Below are positions 15,727 through 23,564 of a stretch of 34,266 nt of DNA, in pieces (within the stretch, counting starts at the first letter, position 1; each line of letters opens with the position of its first letter). The notes below the pieces were generated by a model. The model was not told where the DNA came from, ran no database searches, and saw only the letters and a list, made by a program, of their open reading frames with translations. Origin of the DNA: Nitrospirales bacterium (GTDB taxonomy: Bacteria > Nitrospirota > Nitrospiria > Nitrospirales > UBA8639); contig JAJDBS010000087.1 in assembly GCA_029261235.1 (NCBI GenBank), positions 1 to 34,266 on the forward strand. The letters are read 5' to 3'. Both the position numbers and the translations under genes were made by a program.

Positions 15727-17085
15727 CTATGGTTTCAGTCGAGCGAGTGATTGTGTGTGAATTGATGGGTGTGCTTTTTGGCAGGTTTGTGGAATTTGAA
15801 TCAATCCCCATCCAAACGTTTGGTCTTTGCCTGGGGTTCCTAAGTCGACAGCAGAATCTGCGAGTTGGCGGGAAATTTGGTCTGTCGTCCATTGGGGATT
15901 GGATTGCTTGATGGCCGCAGCAGCAGCGGTAACAAACGGGGTGGCGAAAGAAGTACCTGACTTGAAGATGCCCTGTCCGTCTCCGTGAGGAATCCAAATG
16001 TCGACACCCGGTGCCGAAAAGGCGATGTAGGAACCTTGGCTAGCATGACGATAAGGCTTGAAACTGACATCCAAGGCAGTGACAGCAATGACACCTTCTT
16101 GGGCAGCAGGATACATCGAATGTCCGGATGGTCCTGTGTTTCCTGCCGCGGCCACGATCGGAATATTGCGATCCAGTGTTTGAGCAATGGCATAGGTTAA
16201 GAGTGAGTTCTCAGGTCCGCCGAGGCTAAGATTAATAATGTGCGGGTTTTGTGCAACCAACCAATCCAAGCTGCGCACGATGCTCCATGTCGTGGCTTCG
16301 ACATGTCCGAGATCATTTTGTCGAAAGGCTTCCGCAACAAACAAGGAGGCTTGTGGGAGTAAGCCATGGTTCTTTGAAGCAGTCTGCCCAATAAGAAGTG
16401 TGGCTACTGCTGTTCCATGATTGTTGGGAGCCTTCGGAGCGCTAGCCGAGAGAAAAGTTTCCCTGTGAATGGCTTGCTGTTGCAGAAGAGTTTGATCGAG
16501 ATTGACCGAGGTATCAATCATGCCGATTCGCAATTGTTGTGTTCGGCAACTAACGGCTCCTTGATTCCATTTCACCATCTGTTGGCCGTATCGATACGGA
16601 TCAATGTGTTCGGTGGATTCCTGTAATTTGTAATGATGGTTGGCATCGATGATGTATTCAGGGAATTCTTTTCTAAGGTCGGCAATGCCTTGCTGTACGG
16701 TTTTCCCTGTGGGCACCTTCACGATACTCATGATAAATCCGAGTTCGTTTAGCATGCGTCGTTTTTTGCTGGTGTATCCTTGAGCCTGAGTAAACGCATC
16801 GAGTTGTTTCGCGTCGGCTTCATCTGTGTTGATGACGCAGACCTCTCCTGGTTCGAGCGCATTTAACTCCATGGCGATCTGGTTTCGAGTGTTGCTGTCC
16901 ACTATGTGCGGTAAGTCGATTGAGGCTTCCTTGTGATCTGGAAGCTTGGTAGAACTTTGGGCATCAGGTCCTGATTGCGGTTGAACTGATGGGGCGACAG
17001 TCTGTGACGTGGTGCATGCATTTCCACTGAGAAAGATCATTCCCAGCGAAAACATGACTAGCATCTGTCGTATTGAGCGAAGCAT
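15727..17085 (-). CDS. Exported S8 (subtilisin-like) serine protease
   Basis: From ATG 17085 the product has 452 residues. It begins with a hydrophobic export signal ending near LSGNAC, possibly a lipoprotein site. A Ser/Gln/Pro-rich linker follows, then a propeptide-like domain around 80-152 (VCVINTDEADAKQLDAF). The catalytic domain has all S8 residues: Asp191 in GMIDTSV, His223 in NNHGTAVA, oxyanion Asn316 in AAAGNTG and Ser379 in SGTSFATP. GGAAGG lies 9 bases before this start. Starting at the longer frame (17205) would overlap the anti-sigma gene by 95 bases and spoil the signal. It sits 25 bases behind the anti-sigma gene, so sigma, anti-sigma and protease are very likely cotranscribed. 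Confidence 0.85.
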   Translation of the reverse strand: MLRSIRQMLVMFSLGMIFLSGNACTTSQTVAPSVQPQSGPDAQSSTKLPDHKEASIDLPHIVDSNTRNQIAMELNALEPGEVCVINTDEADAKQLDAFTQAQGYTSKKRRMLNELGFIMSIVKVPTGKTVQQGIADLRKEFPEYIIDANHHYKLQESTEHIDPYRYGQQMVKWNQGAVSCRTQQLRIGMIDTSVNLDQTLLQQQAIHRETFLSASAPKAPNNHGTAVATLLIGQTASKNHGLLPQASLFVAEAFRQNDLGHVEATTWSIVRSLDWLVAQNPHIINLSLGGPENSLLTYAIAQTLDRNIPIVAAAGNTGPSGHSMYPAAQEGVIAVTALDVSFKPYRHASQGSYIAFSAPGVDIWIPHGDGQGIFKSGTSFATPFVTAAAAAIKQSNPQWTTDQISRQLADSAVDLGTPGKDQTFGWGLIQIPQTCQKAHPSIHTQSLARLKP

Positions 17086-17110
17086 GGTATCAATCCTTCC
17101 CACTTCGTGC

Positions 17111-17731
17111 TTATTCTTTGGTGACATGAAGAATAATCTCTGTCTTTTGGCGTAGGTGTTGTATCGCGCGCTCAATCGTTGCTTCGTTGGACGTTTTACT
17201 ATCATCTAAGCGAATGCGATAGATACCTAACGAGCTTGGTCCGTCGATAAATCTTCCGTGAACAGCGGTGATCACCTCTCGTATTTGAGCTTCGGTTGCG
17301 GTTGGAGTAAACGACACTTGTAGGACGAGCCCTTGTTTTTGTGGCCCAGATAGCGGAATCATCGGTTTTGAAATATACATTGTATCAATGAGGAGCCCTG
17401 CTTGGATAAAAATGATCAACGATGCCGCGATGGCGAACCCAGTTTTCCACCATTGAGAGGTGGTTTGCTGTGGAGCTTCGGTAGCGGTTCGATCATTTCG
17501 AACCGTGCTTAAGAGCCTATTCAGGCCAAATTCTCCCGGCGATTCTGTGCGAATTTCTTTGACGTGCGTACGCATTTTTTGAAGCAACGCGATTTCTTGT
17601 CGGCATTGAGGGCATGTTTCGAGGTGCTGTTCGACTGTCTGTCGTTCTTCTGGAGAAAGTGTCTCGTTGACAAACCAGGGCAACAGCTCTGCTGGGTGTC
17701 CCTGCTGTTCTTGTGGCATGTCTGGCATCAA
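17111..17731 (-). CDS. Transmembrane anti-sigma factor with zinc-finger (zf-HC2) domain
   Basis: The 206-residue product has the anti-sigma zinc-binding motif His36-x3-Cys40-x2-Cys43 (HLETCPQC) in the cytoplasmic part. One membrane segment lies at about 96-116 (FAIAASLIIFIQAGLLI). An extracytoplasmic domain follows, reading LVLQVSFTPTATEAQIREVI then GPSSLGIYRIRL. This last domain has the beta-alpha-beta layout of protease propeptide/inhibitor I9 folds (inference). Its N-terminal part should bind and hold the ECF sigma factor encoded 12 bases upstream. Signal input would come through the outer domain. The immediate neighbour is a secreted S8 protease, a natural candidate for its processing or for a shared propeptide-like interaction. 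Confidence 0.85.
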   Translation of the reverse strand: MMPDMPQEQQGHPAELLPWFVNETLSPEERQTVEQHLETCPQCRQEIALLQKMRTHVKEIRTESPGEFGLNRLLSTVRNDRTATEAPQQTTSQWWKTGFAIAASLIIFIQAGLLIDTMYISKPMIPLSGPQKQGLVLQVSFTPTATEAQIREVITAVHGRFIDGPSSLGIYRIRLDDSKTSNEATIERAIQHLRQKTEIILHVTKE

Positions 17732-17743
17732 TTCCTCTTGCAG

Positions 17744-18373
17744 TTAACGAATAGTTCTAGCTAGACAGCGTTTGAGTGCTTGTTTGGCATGAAACATTCG
17801 AGCTTTTATCGTGCCTTCTGGACTTCCTGCAATCTCTCCAATTTCGCGATACGATAAATCTTCAAAAAAGGCCAACTGTACCGTTTGGCGATGGTCTGGT
17901 GATAGTTTCTCCATGCAATGCTGAATATGAATTTCTAGTTGTTTTTGTCCGAGGATATCATCCAAATTGCAGTCGGATTCCTGGTCAACGGTGGATTCCA
18001 AGGGTTCCATCTGATGTTTCCCTTTACTGCGTATGCGGTCGATCACTTTGTGATGAGCGATACCAAAGACCCAGGTCGTGGCACGCGAGCGGCCCTCAAA
18101 TTTGTGAGCGCTGCGCCACACCTCCCACATAATGTCATTAAGTAAGTCGGCGGCTTCATGAGAATCGTTTAAACGAATTTTCACAAATGCGTATATTCGT
18201 GATTCAAAGGCTCGATAGAACTCTGTTAATGCGGCTTCACTGCCCTGAGCCATCTGCTGGAGGAGTGTATGATATTTCGTCTCCTGGTCTTCTCTGGGAT
18301 GCTTCGATGAGCCTGTAAGGGATTCTGATGGTAAGTGCGGAGTGTCGGGCAGCGGTGACACGCAAGACCTCAA
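17744..18373 (-). CDS. ECF-type RNA polymerase sigma factor
   Basis: The 209-residue product has sigma region 2 at about 36-118 (LLQQMAQGSEAALTEFY, then EAADLLNDIMWEVWR, then TTWVFGIAHHKVIDRIR). Region 4 at about 148-204 has the helix-turn-helix LSYREIGEIAGSPEGTIKAR. Region 3 is missing, as in ECF factors. The frame begins with TTG at 18373 without a clear SD; GTG at 18361 is an alternative, and the first 30 residues are outside the conserved fold. The anti-sigma gene follows after 12 bases. A sigma70-like promoter candidate lies at 18446-18474. ECF operons usually also autoregulate, which I cannot test here. Confidence 0.9.
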   Translation of the reverse strand: MRSCVSPLPDTPHLPSESLTGSSKHPREDQETKYHTLLQQMAQGSEAALTEFYRAFESRIYAFVKIRLNDSHEAADLLNDIMWEVWRSAHKFEGRSRATTWVFGIAHHKVIDRIRSKGKHQMEPLESTVDQESDCNLDDILGQKQLEIHIQHCMEKLSPDHRQTVQLAFFEDLSYREIGEIAGSPEGTIKARMFHAKQALKRCLARTIR

Positions 18374-18445
18374 CTGTGAAATGACGTACTAAGTGCGGAT
18401 AGAGTCAAGAAGCGACGAATCATATGGCGACTTTGCCAGAGAGGA

Positions 18446-18474
18446 ATTGTGCCTCGTTTTACATTGTGGGTCAA
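18446..18474 (-). promoter_or_regulatory. Candidate promoter of the sigma operon
   Basis: On the minus strand TTGACC (18474-18469), 17 spacer bases and CACAAT (18451-18446) match the -35 and -10 consensus at 5/6 and 4/6 positions. The start would be about 65 bases upstream of the sigma gene. The match is seen directly; the function is inferred. Confidence 0.4.
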
Positions 18475-18625
18475 TAAAACTAGGAGATGTGATAATCCGT
18501 AGATAGGTAGGAAGAATTTTTTAGAGGGTTTTGGGGTGGAGTTTGCTATCATGCTGAACGAGGATATTAACAATCGAAGTGTGATCTCTCATGATGCGAT
18601 GGTCGGCAGATCGTAAAGGTTCATT

Positions 18626-19822
18626 GTGACTTTTTCTCATCCTTCCGAGCACTATGATGTGATTATTGTTGGTATGGGGCCGGCTGGGGCATCTGCTGCT
18701 TATGAATTGAGCCAAAGTGGGTTATCGGTTCTCGCCTTTGATAAACAGGCTCATCCTCGATACAAAGTGTGTGGAGGGGGGCTCTCAGCTCGAATCGCGA
18801 AGATTCTGCCTCCGGATTTTCCTAGCATTGTTGAAGAATCCGTTCATCGCGTGCAATTTACCTATGGAGCCCAAGAATCGTTTTTGATTCAATCACCAGA
18901 GCCAATCGCCTATATGGTCATGCGCCAGGATTTCGACCGATGGTTAGTCGATAAAGCTCAACAAGCTGGCACAACCGTTCATGAAGACGAGACGGTGCTT
19001 GAGATTCACAACCGAGAAGAAGAGGTCGAAGTTGTTACGAAACAGGGCAGATATCAAAGTCGTGTCGTGATTGGAGCCGATGGGGTGATGAGTATGGTGG
19101 CGCAACAATGTTTTCCCGGGCGATCTCTGATCAAAATTCCAGCCTTAGAAAGTGAAGTGCATGGAGAACCCTTGCATCTGTTTCAAAAGACTCCGACAGC
19201 CTTAATCAGTTTGCAGGCGGCGAAAAAAGGTTATGGGTGGATTTTCCCAAAGCGAGAGGGTCTTTCACTCGGTGTGGGTGAATTTGTGAAGGGCACAAAA
19301 CGCCCGAAGCAAAGTTTCCGTGATTTTATTGGCCAGGAGCCATTGCTGGCTGGATTGAAGATTCCTGCGCCCTTGGGATATCCGATTCCGATTGCTTCAG
19401 CGCAAGCCTATGGTAAGGGTCATGCATGGGCGGGACGATTGGTGTGTGGCAGAACCATGTTGGTGGGAGATGCGGGACATCTCGTTGATCCGTTATTGGG
19501 AGAAGGTATTTATTATGCGGTCCGCTCAGGACAATTAGCTGCGAAGAGTGTGACGGATATGTTGGCCAACCCATCCACGCATGGATTGAGTGACTATGAA
19601 CGATTAGTGGACAATGAGTTTGGTCCAGAATTTCGTGTGGCCGGTCGATTAGGGAAGATTATTTATGGTCTGCCTCGTTCAGTCCATCGTTGGGCTGGCC
19701 GACAATTTCCAGATGCGTATCAACGGGTCCTTAAGCGATATTGTGAAATGCTACAAGGGAAGGAAACGTACCAAAGCATTAGGAATCGTATTCTTCAACG
19801 ACTGCATTGGCCTTTTGCATAA
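18626..19822 (+). CDS. Geranylgeranyl-reductase-family FAD-dependent oxidoreductase
   Basis: The 398-residue product has the FAD-binding GMGPAG at 16-21 (within DVIIVGMGPAGASAAYEL). The family motif KVCGGGLS lies around 48-54, and the second FAD motif GDAGHLVDPLLGEG starts at 281. This fits the geranylgeranyl reductase group, which saturates isoprenoid double bonds in chlorophyll, quinone or lipid side chains. The true substrate is unknown. GTG at 18626 has AAAGG 5-6 bases upstream. The gene is divergent from the sigma operon. A decayed N-terminal relative lies at 13555-13677 and a near-identical copy of its last 20 codons lies at 20317-20384, so this locus has been rearranged. Confidence 0.85.
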   Translation: MTFSHPSEHYDVIIVGMGPAGASAAYELSQSGLSVLAFDKQAHPRYKVCGGGLSARIAKILPPDFPSIVEESVHRVQFTYGAQESFLIQSPEPIAYMVMRQDFDRWLVDKAQQAGTTVHEDETVLEIHNREEEVEVVTKQGRYQSRVVIGADGVMSMVAQQCFPGRSLIKIPALESEVHGEPLHLFQKTPTALISLQAAKKGYGWIFPKREGLSLGVGEFVKGTKRPKQSFRDFIGQEPLLAGLKIPAPLGYPIPIASAQAYGKGHAWAGRLVCGRTMLVGDAGHLVDPLLGEGIYYAVRSGQLAAKSVTDMLANPSTHGLSDYERLVDNEFGPEFRVAGRLGKIIYGLPRSVHRWAGRQFPDAYQRVLKRYCEMLQGKETYQSIRNRILQRLHWPFA

Positions 19823-19914
19823 GAATGGGGTGAGGGCACTGGTGGATTAGTTGAAACAGGTTTTGGGATTGGTATCGGCCGAGGTTTTAATTGTTGAAAC
19901 ACTTGAGGGTATAT

Positions 19915-19936
19915 TCCCCGCTGCTTGCGGCGGGGA
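19915..19936 (+). terminator. Candidate terminator of the flavoprotein gene
   Basis: TCCCCGC and GCGGGGA form a 7-base GC-rich stem with an 8-base loop, followed by ATCATTTTA. It lies about 95 bases past the flavoprotein stop. The T tract is short, so strength is uncertain. Confidence 0.45.
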
Positions 19937-19975
19937 TCATTTTAGTGAAAGTTAAGCAGAGGTACGTATTTTCGA

Positions 19976-20248
19976 ATGCCAGGCGATTCATTTTCAAATT
20001 TGATCCTCAGAACGGTCTGCGGTCTTTGCATGACTTTGTTCTGTGCATGGACTCTCTTTCGAGCAGATCAAGAAACGATGCGATTATTTAAGCTGAGCAA
20101 ACTCTATGGACTGACGAAAAATGACGATGAGACGGAACGCAAAAAAATTAAAAAAAGGCTCGTGATTGGGTATTCCGGCTTTTTGATCATTGGCCTGGCC
20201 GCAACCCTCTATATGGGATTTCAGATTTGGACCCGAGTTTGGGAATAA
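19976..20248 (+). CDS. Small membrane protein of unknown function
   Basis: The longest frame gives 90 residues; an internal ATG at 20078 would give 56. The C-terminal part reads MRLFKLSKLYGLTKND, a charged stretch ERKKIKKR, then one membrane segment YSGFLIIGLAATLYMGFQIW. The N-terminal 34 residues are also hydrophobic but cysteine-rich and less convincing. AGAGG at 19959-19963 precedes the first ATG by 12 bases. No family is recognised. The gene lies between the intact flavoprotein gene and a duplicated scrap of its 3' end. Confidence 0.5.
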   Translation: MPGDSFSNLILRTVCGLCMTLFCAWTLFRADQETMRLFKLSKLYGLTKNDDETERKKIKKRLVIGYSGFLIIGLAATLYMGFQIWTRVWE

Positions 20249-20316
20249 AGAAAAGGGAGGCACTCAATAGCAGGCTCTAGCAAGTTGGTGTCGGCTTCCT
20301 TTGATTGTTGAGATAG

Positions 20317-20384
20317 AAGGGAAGAAAACGTACCAAAGCATTAGGAGTCGTATTCTCCGACGACTGCATTGGCCTTTTGCATAG
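20317..20384 (+). pseudogene. Duplicated 3' end of the flavoprotein gene
   Basis: This stretch translates as GKKTYQSIRSRILRRLHWPFA and a stop, against GKETYQSIRNRILQRLHWPFA in the intact gene, so 18 of 21 residues agree. Over the 56 bases from ACGTACC to GCATA I count only 3 mismatches. Nothing upstream restores a start or the rest of the protein. A further 18-base scrap matching the internal GGGACGATTGGTGTGTG of the same gene lies at 20408-20424. Confidence 0.75.
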
Positions 20385-20432
20385 ACATATTCGAGGATAA
20401 GAGGAACGGGACAATTGGTGTGTGCATGACGT

Positions 20433-21023
20433 TTAAGAAGATGCCCAGTCATCTTGAGGGGCATAGGCGTTCAAGCCATCAATGAGCGCATGAATACCAT
20501 AGCCCCAGGTTCCACGAACGGCATGGTGTTCTTGCCCAGACGCGACCATCATGACCGTGAGGCTCCAACCCTCAACCTTATGGTGATGGAAGTGCGTGGG
20601 TTGTATCTCTAGGATGATTTCAAGATCAAGGGTATTGTCCAGCATGGAGATGGCGTCTTTGAGAATTACGTCCATTTGTTGCTGAAGGAAATTGACGAGG
20701 TCTGATACGAGGTCTTTGGCATTGTGGGAAGTTTCTGCAAAGCATAATGACACAAATGAGACTAAGATCACTGGTCGCTCAGGATCAGGTCCTTTCGCAT
20801 AACTTTGATCAGCGGCGAGGGTCATAAAGGGTGAGCGCGACGTATTAATTTGTATCAACAGTTCCTGCGTTTCAGGCCATCCCACACAAGGCGGCAATAC
20901 CGGAATCATCTGTGGATTTGCTTTGAGGTCAATGAAGCGAGCCTCTAATGACCCGTCGCTAATGGCCGGACCATACGGCACATGAAATTGTTTGGACCCT
21001 TCCGACAGTACGATATCCATCAT
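20433..21023 (-). CDS. Conserved-looking protein of unknown function
   Basis: The product is 196 residues, soluble, with no signal peptide. It reads as an alpha/beta fold: an N-terminal beta region (QFHVPYGPAISDGSLEARFI), a central helix-strand part (RPVILVSFVSLCFAET), a helix DLVSDLVNFLQQQMDVIL, and a His-rich segment THFHHHKVEGWSLTVMMVASG. Two adjacent Met codons at 21023 and 21020 are alternative starts. I do not recognise the family. The HFHHH stretch could bind a metal, but no catalytic motif is apparent. It is divergent from uup, with a 121-base spacer. Confidence 0.6.
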   Translation of the reverse strand: MMDIVLSEGSKQFHVPYGPAISDGSLEARFIDLKANPQMIPVLPPCVGWPETQELLIQINTSRSPFMTLAADQSYAKGPDPERPVILVSFVSLCFAETSHNAKDLVSDLVNFLQQQMDVILKDAISMLDNTLDLEIILEIQPTHFHHHKVEGWSLTVMMVASGQEHHAVRGTWGYGIHALIDGLNAYAPQDDWASS

Positions 21024-21072
21024 GTTCGCTCAATGAGTAACACTTGTGGCTCTATTGTACTGGAAGTAGAGG

Positions 21073-21100
21073 TTGAGAAGGAAAGAGCAAAAATTAGAAT
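21073..21100 (+). promoter_or_regulatory. Candidate sigma70 promoter of uup
   Basis: TTGAGA, 16 spacer bases and TAGAAT each match the consensus at 5 of 6 positions. Transcription would start near 21107, inside the palindrome at 21104-21122 and about 40 bases before the uup start. Confidence 0.5.
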
Positions 21101-21103
21101 GTT

Positions 21104-21122
21104 ACCCCTTCTTTTGAGGGGT
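21104..21122 (+). promoter_or_regulatory. Palindrome at the uup transcription start
   Basis: ACCCCT, 7 bases, AGGGGT forms a 6-base inverted repeat just downstream of the -10 box and before the SD AAGGAG at 21128-21133. It could be an operator or the 5' hairpin of the leader. Its function is not established. Confidence 0.35.
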
Positions 21123-21144
21123 GGTGTAAGGAGTTGAGTGTTAT

Positions 21145-22965
21145 ATGTCTTCGTTAATCTATGCACAAAAAATACAAAAGTCATTTGGGGCGAAACGGTT
21201 GTTTCAGGGAATCACGTTTGGCATTGGTGAAAACGACCGAGTGGGGATTATTGGTCCCAATGGCTCAGGGAAATCGACATTTTTAAAGATTCTGGCAGGG
21301 TTCGAGACTCCAGAAGAAGGGACGGTGACTCGACGCCAACGGCTACGAGTCGCGTATGTGCCGCAAGACACGTCTTATTCAACAGACGCCACGGTTGGAG
21401 CCATGTTGCTTGAGGCGGCGTTGCAGTCTGGATTGCCGGAAGGCGAGAGCCAAATTCGGGTGTACGAAATTTTGGGACGAGTGGGGTTTGAGGATGGAGA
21501 GCAGCAGGTCTCCGTGCTTTCCGGTGGCTGGAAAAAACGTCTGGCCATTGCCTGTGCGATGGTACAAGATCCCGATGTGGTCTTACTTGATGAGCCGACC
21601 AACCATATGGATGTGGAGGGCTTGCAGTGGTTAGCTCAACTCATGGCGCAGGCTCCTTGGGCGTGGGTTCTGGTCAGCCATGATCGGTGGTTTTTAGAGC
21701 AGGCCACGAATAAAATGGCGGAACTCCATAGTCGGTATGTCGATGGAATTTTGGTGTTCCCTGGGAACTATTCAAGCTTTCTCGAAAAACGTGATGCGCA
21801 TCAGAATAATCAGGAGCAGCAGGCCCAAGCCTTGGCTGGTAAGGTGCGACGTGAGGAGGCGTGGCTTCGGCGTGGGCCGAAGGCGCGAACGACGAAAGCC
21901 AAGTATCGAATAGACACTGCCCATGCCTTGCAAGCCGAATTAGCCGAAACGTCAACCCGATTACGTCAGCAAGATGTGTCCATTGATTTTGTGGGATCTG
22001 GTCGAAGAACCAAACAATTGATCGAAGTGACTGGACTCAACAAAGTCTTTGATTCTCGAACGATCATTCACGATCTGGAAATGATGGTGTCGCCTGGAAG
22101 AGCGGTGGGGATTATTGGCCACAATGGCTCAGGCAAGTCCACGCTGTTGAAGTTGTTGGCGAAAGAATTAGCTCCTGATCAAGGAACCGTGAAGTACGCA
22201 GATAATTTACAGATGGTGTATTTCGATCAGCATCGTGCGCAATTAGACCCGAAGATGACCTTGCGTCGCACGCTCTCAGATTCAGGAGATTCAGTGACGT
22301 ATCGAGGCCAGCTCGTCCATTTGGTTGGATGGGCCAAACGCTTTCGTTTTGAACCAGAACAATTAGATCTTCCTGTTGAGCTCTTGTCGGGCGGTGAACA
22401 AGCGCGTGCTGTCATGGCGCAGTTCATGCTCCAGCCGGCAGATGTCCTGATTGTTGATGAGCCGACTAACGATTTGGATATCCCTACTCGAGAAACCTTA
22501 GAAGAAAGTTTCAAGGAATTCCCTGGTGCCTTAATTTTGGTCACGCATGATCGGTATATGCTCGAAGAGGTCTGTGAGGAGTTTGTGGGATTGGATGGCC
22601 AAGGGGCTTACGGGAATTTTGCGAGTTATGAGCAATGGGAAACCTGGCTTAGACGTCAACAGCGAGGAAAGAACCAGGAGCCGAATCCTTCGCAAAAACC
22701 CAAGGGAACGTCCGGAGGACCTAAACCGAAAAAACTCTCGTATAAAGAACAAAAAGAATATGATCAGATGGAGGCGAAAATCCTTCAAGCTGAGACGGTA
22801 CTCGAAACGTGCCGTGCGAATGTGGAGGACCCAACCGTGGCAACCGACCATCTTCGTCTTCAAGAAGCCTATGGTGTTCTGAAGGAAGCCGAGCAGAAAG
22901 TCGCGAAATTCTATGCCAGATGGGCTGAACTAGAGGCGAAACACAAAGCATCCTCAGGTGGGTGA
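21145..22965 (+). CDS. uup: ABC-F ATPase Uup
   Basis: The 606-residue product has two ABC ATPase domains and no membrane segments. Domain 1 has Walker A GPNGSGKST at 37-45, signature LSGGWKKR and Walker B LLDEPTNHMD. Domain 2 has GHNGSGKST, LSGGEQAR and IVDEPTNDLD. Between them lies the linker with REEAWLRRGPKARTTKAKY, typical of Uup. A C-terminal coiled coil (about 530-600) with KKLSYKEQKEYDQMEAKI matches the DNA-binding domain of Uup. ABC-F proteins act on ribosomes; Uup is also linked to precise transposon excision. AAGGAG at 21128-21133 precedes the ATG by 11 bases. Confidence 0.9.
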   Translation: MSSLIYAQKIQKSFGAKRLFQGITFGIGENDRVGIIGPNGSGKSTFLKILAGFETPEEGTVTRRQRLRVAYVPQDTSYSTDATVGAMLLEAALQSGLPEGESQIRVYEILGRVGFEDGEQQVSVLSGGWKKRLAIACAMVQDPDVVLLDEPTNHMDVEGLQWLAQLMAQAPWAWVLVSHDRWFLEQATNKMAELHSRYVDGILVFPGNYSSFLEKRDAHQNNQEQQAQALAGKVRREEAWLRRGPKARTTKAKYRIDTAHALQAELAETSTRLRQQDVSIDFVGSGRRTKQLIEVTGLNKVFDSRTIIHDLEMMVSPGRAVGIIGHNGSGKSTLLKLLAKELAPDQGTVKYADNLQMVYFDQHRAQLDPKMTLRRTLSDSGDSVTYRGQLVHLVGWAKRFRFEPEQLDLPVELLSGGEQARAVMAQFMLQPADVLIVDEPTNDLDIPTRETLEESFKEFPGALILVTHDRYMLEEVCEEFVGLDGQGAYGNFASYEQWETWLRRQQRGKNQEPNPSQKPKGTSGGPKPKKLSYKEQKEYDQMEAKILQAETVLETCRANVEDPTVATDHLRLQEAYGVLKEAEQKVAKFYARWAELEAKHKASSGG

Positions 22966-22975
22966 TGATATTTAT

Positions 22976-22990
22976 GGCTAATGGTTAGCC
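22976..22990 (+). terminator. Candidate terminator between uup and ychJ
   Basis: GGCTAA-TGG-TTAGCC is a perfect 6-base hairpin, followed on the plus strand by GCAGCATTTTTTATATTTTTT. It overlaps the stop codon of the convergent ychJ gene. The T tract starts several bases after the stem, so activity is uncertain. Confidence 0.35.
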
Positions 22991-23470
22991 GCAGCATTTT
23001 TTATATTTTTTGCCACTGCCACACGGGCATGGATCATTGCGACCCACTTTGGGTGCACTGCGAGTGATCGGCTCTTTTTTTGTAGGGTCACTCGAGTCAA
23101 CGAAGTACCATTTGCCTTCGTGCTTTCGAAAGAGACTGAGCTCCTGGTGATCTTGAATGCCTTCTTCCGTCTCAAACTTCGCCTTAAAGGTTACCGTACC
23201 GACCTCGTCGTCCACGCCACCCTGCTTGGTCTCAAGAATCTCTAGCCCTGTCCACTTCGTCGATTCAGCCCATTCACGGTTGGCATCCATGTCGGTTTCG
23301 TCGCGCGTCTTGGGGTCGTGCGTCCTCTCGATATAGTCCATCTCCACTTGGGTATAGGCCGAGTACCTCGACCGCATCATTTGCTCGGCCGTCTCAGCTT
23401 CTTTTTCGCCCTTAATAAATGGTTCGCAACATGTCTTGTAGGTTTCCCCACTTTCACACGGGCATTGCAT
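22985..23470 (-). CDS. ychJ: YchJ-family protein with two SEC-C motifs
   Basis: The 161-residue product has a SEC-C zinc motif at each end: [13 protein letters not shown] at about residues 3-15 and [13 protein letters not shown] at the extreme C-terminus. Between them is the NTF2-like fold of YchJ (UPF0225), recognisable from MMRSRYSAY and the strand [10 protein letters not shown]. The first ATG preceded by a good SD (AAAGGAG, 5 bases) is 23470. An in-frame GTG two codons upstream overlaps that SD and is less likely. SEC-C motifs bind zinc and interact with the ribosome or SecB-type partners. The function of YchJ itself is not settled. Confidence 0.88.
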   Translation of the reverse strand: MQCPCESGETYKTCCEPFIKGEKEAETAEQMMRSRYSAYTQVEMDYIERTHDPKTRDETDMDANREWAESTKWTGLEILETKQGGVDDEVGTVTFKAKFETEEGIQDHQELSLFRKHEGKWYFVDSSDPTKKEPITRSAPKVGRNDPCPCGSGKKYKKCCG

Positions 23471-23564
23471 AAACACTCCTTTGAAGTTATTTAGATGATG
23501 TGCTGTTCTTGTACTTTTTCTATGGCAGCAAAGTCAAAAGGCTTGAGCTGAGGACCTCTTTCAT

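Noticed and set aside
15365-15911. Overlapping plus-strand frames next to the subtilase
   Set aside because: They span the palindromic repeat and the antisense of the protease gene; no SD and no motifs.
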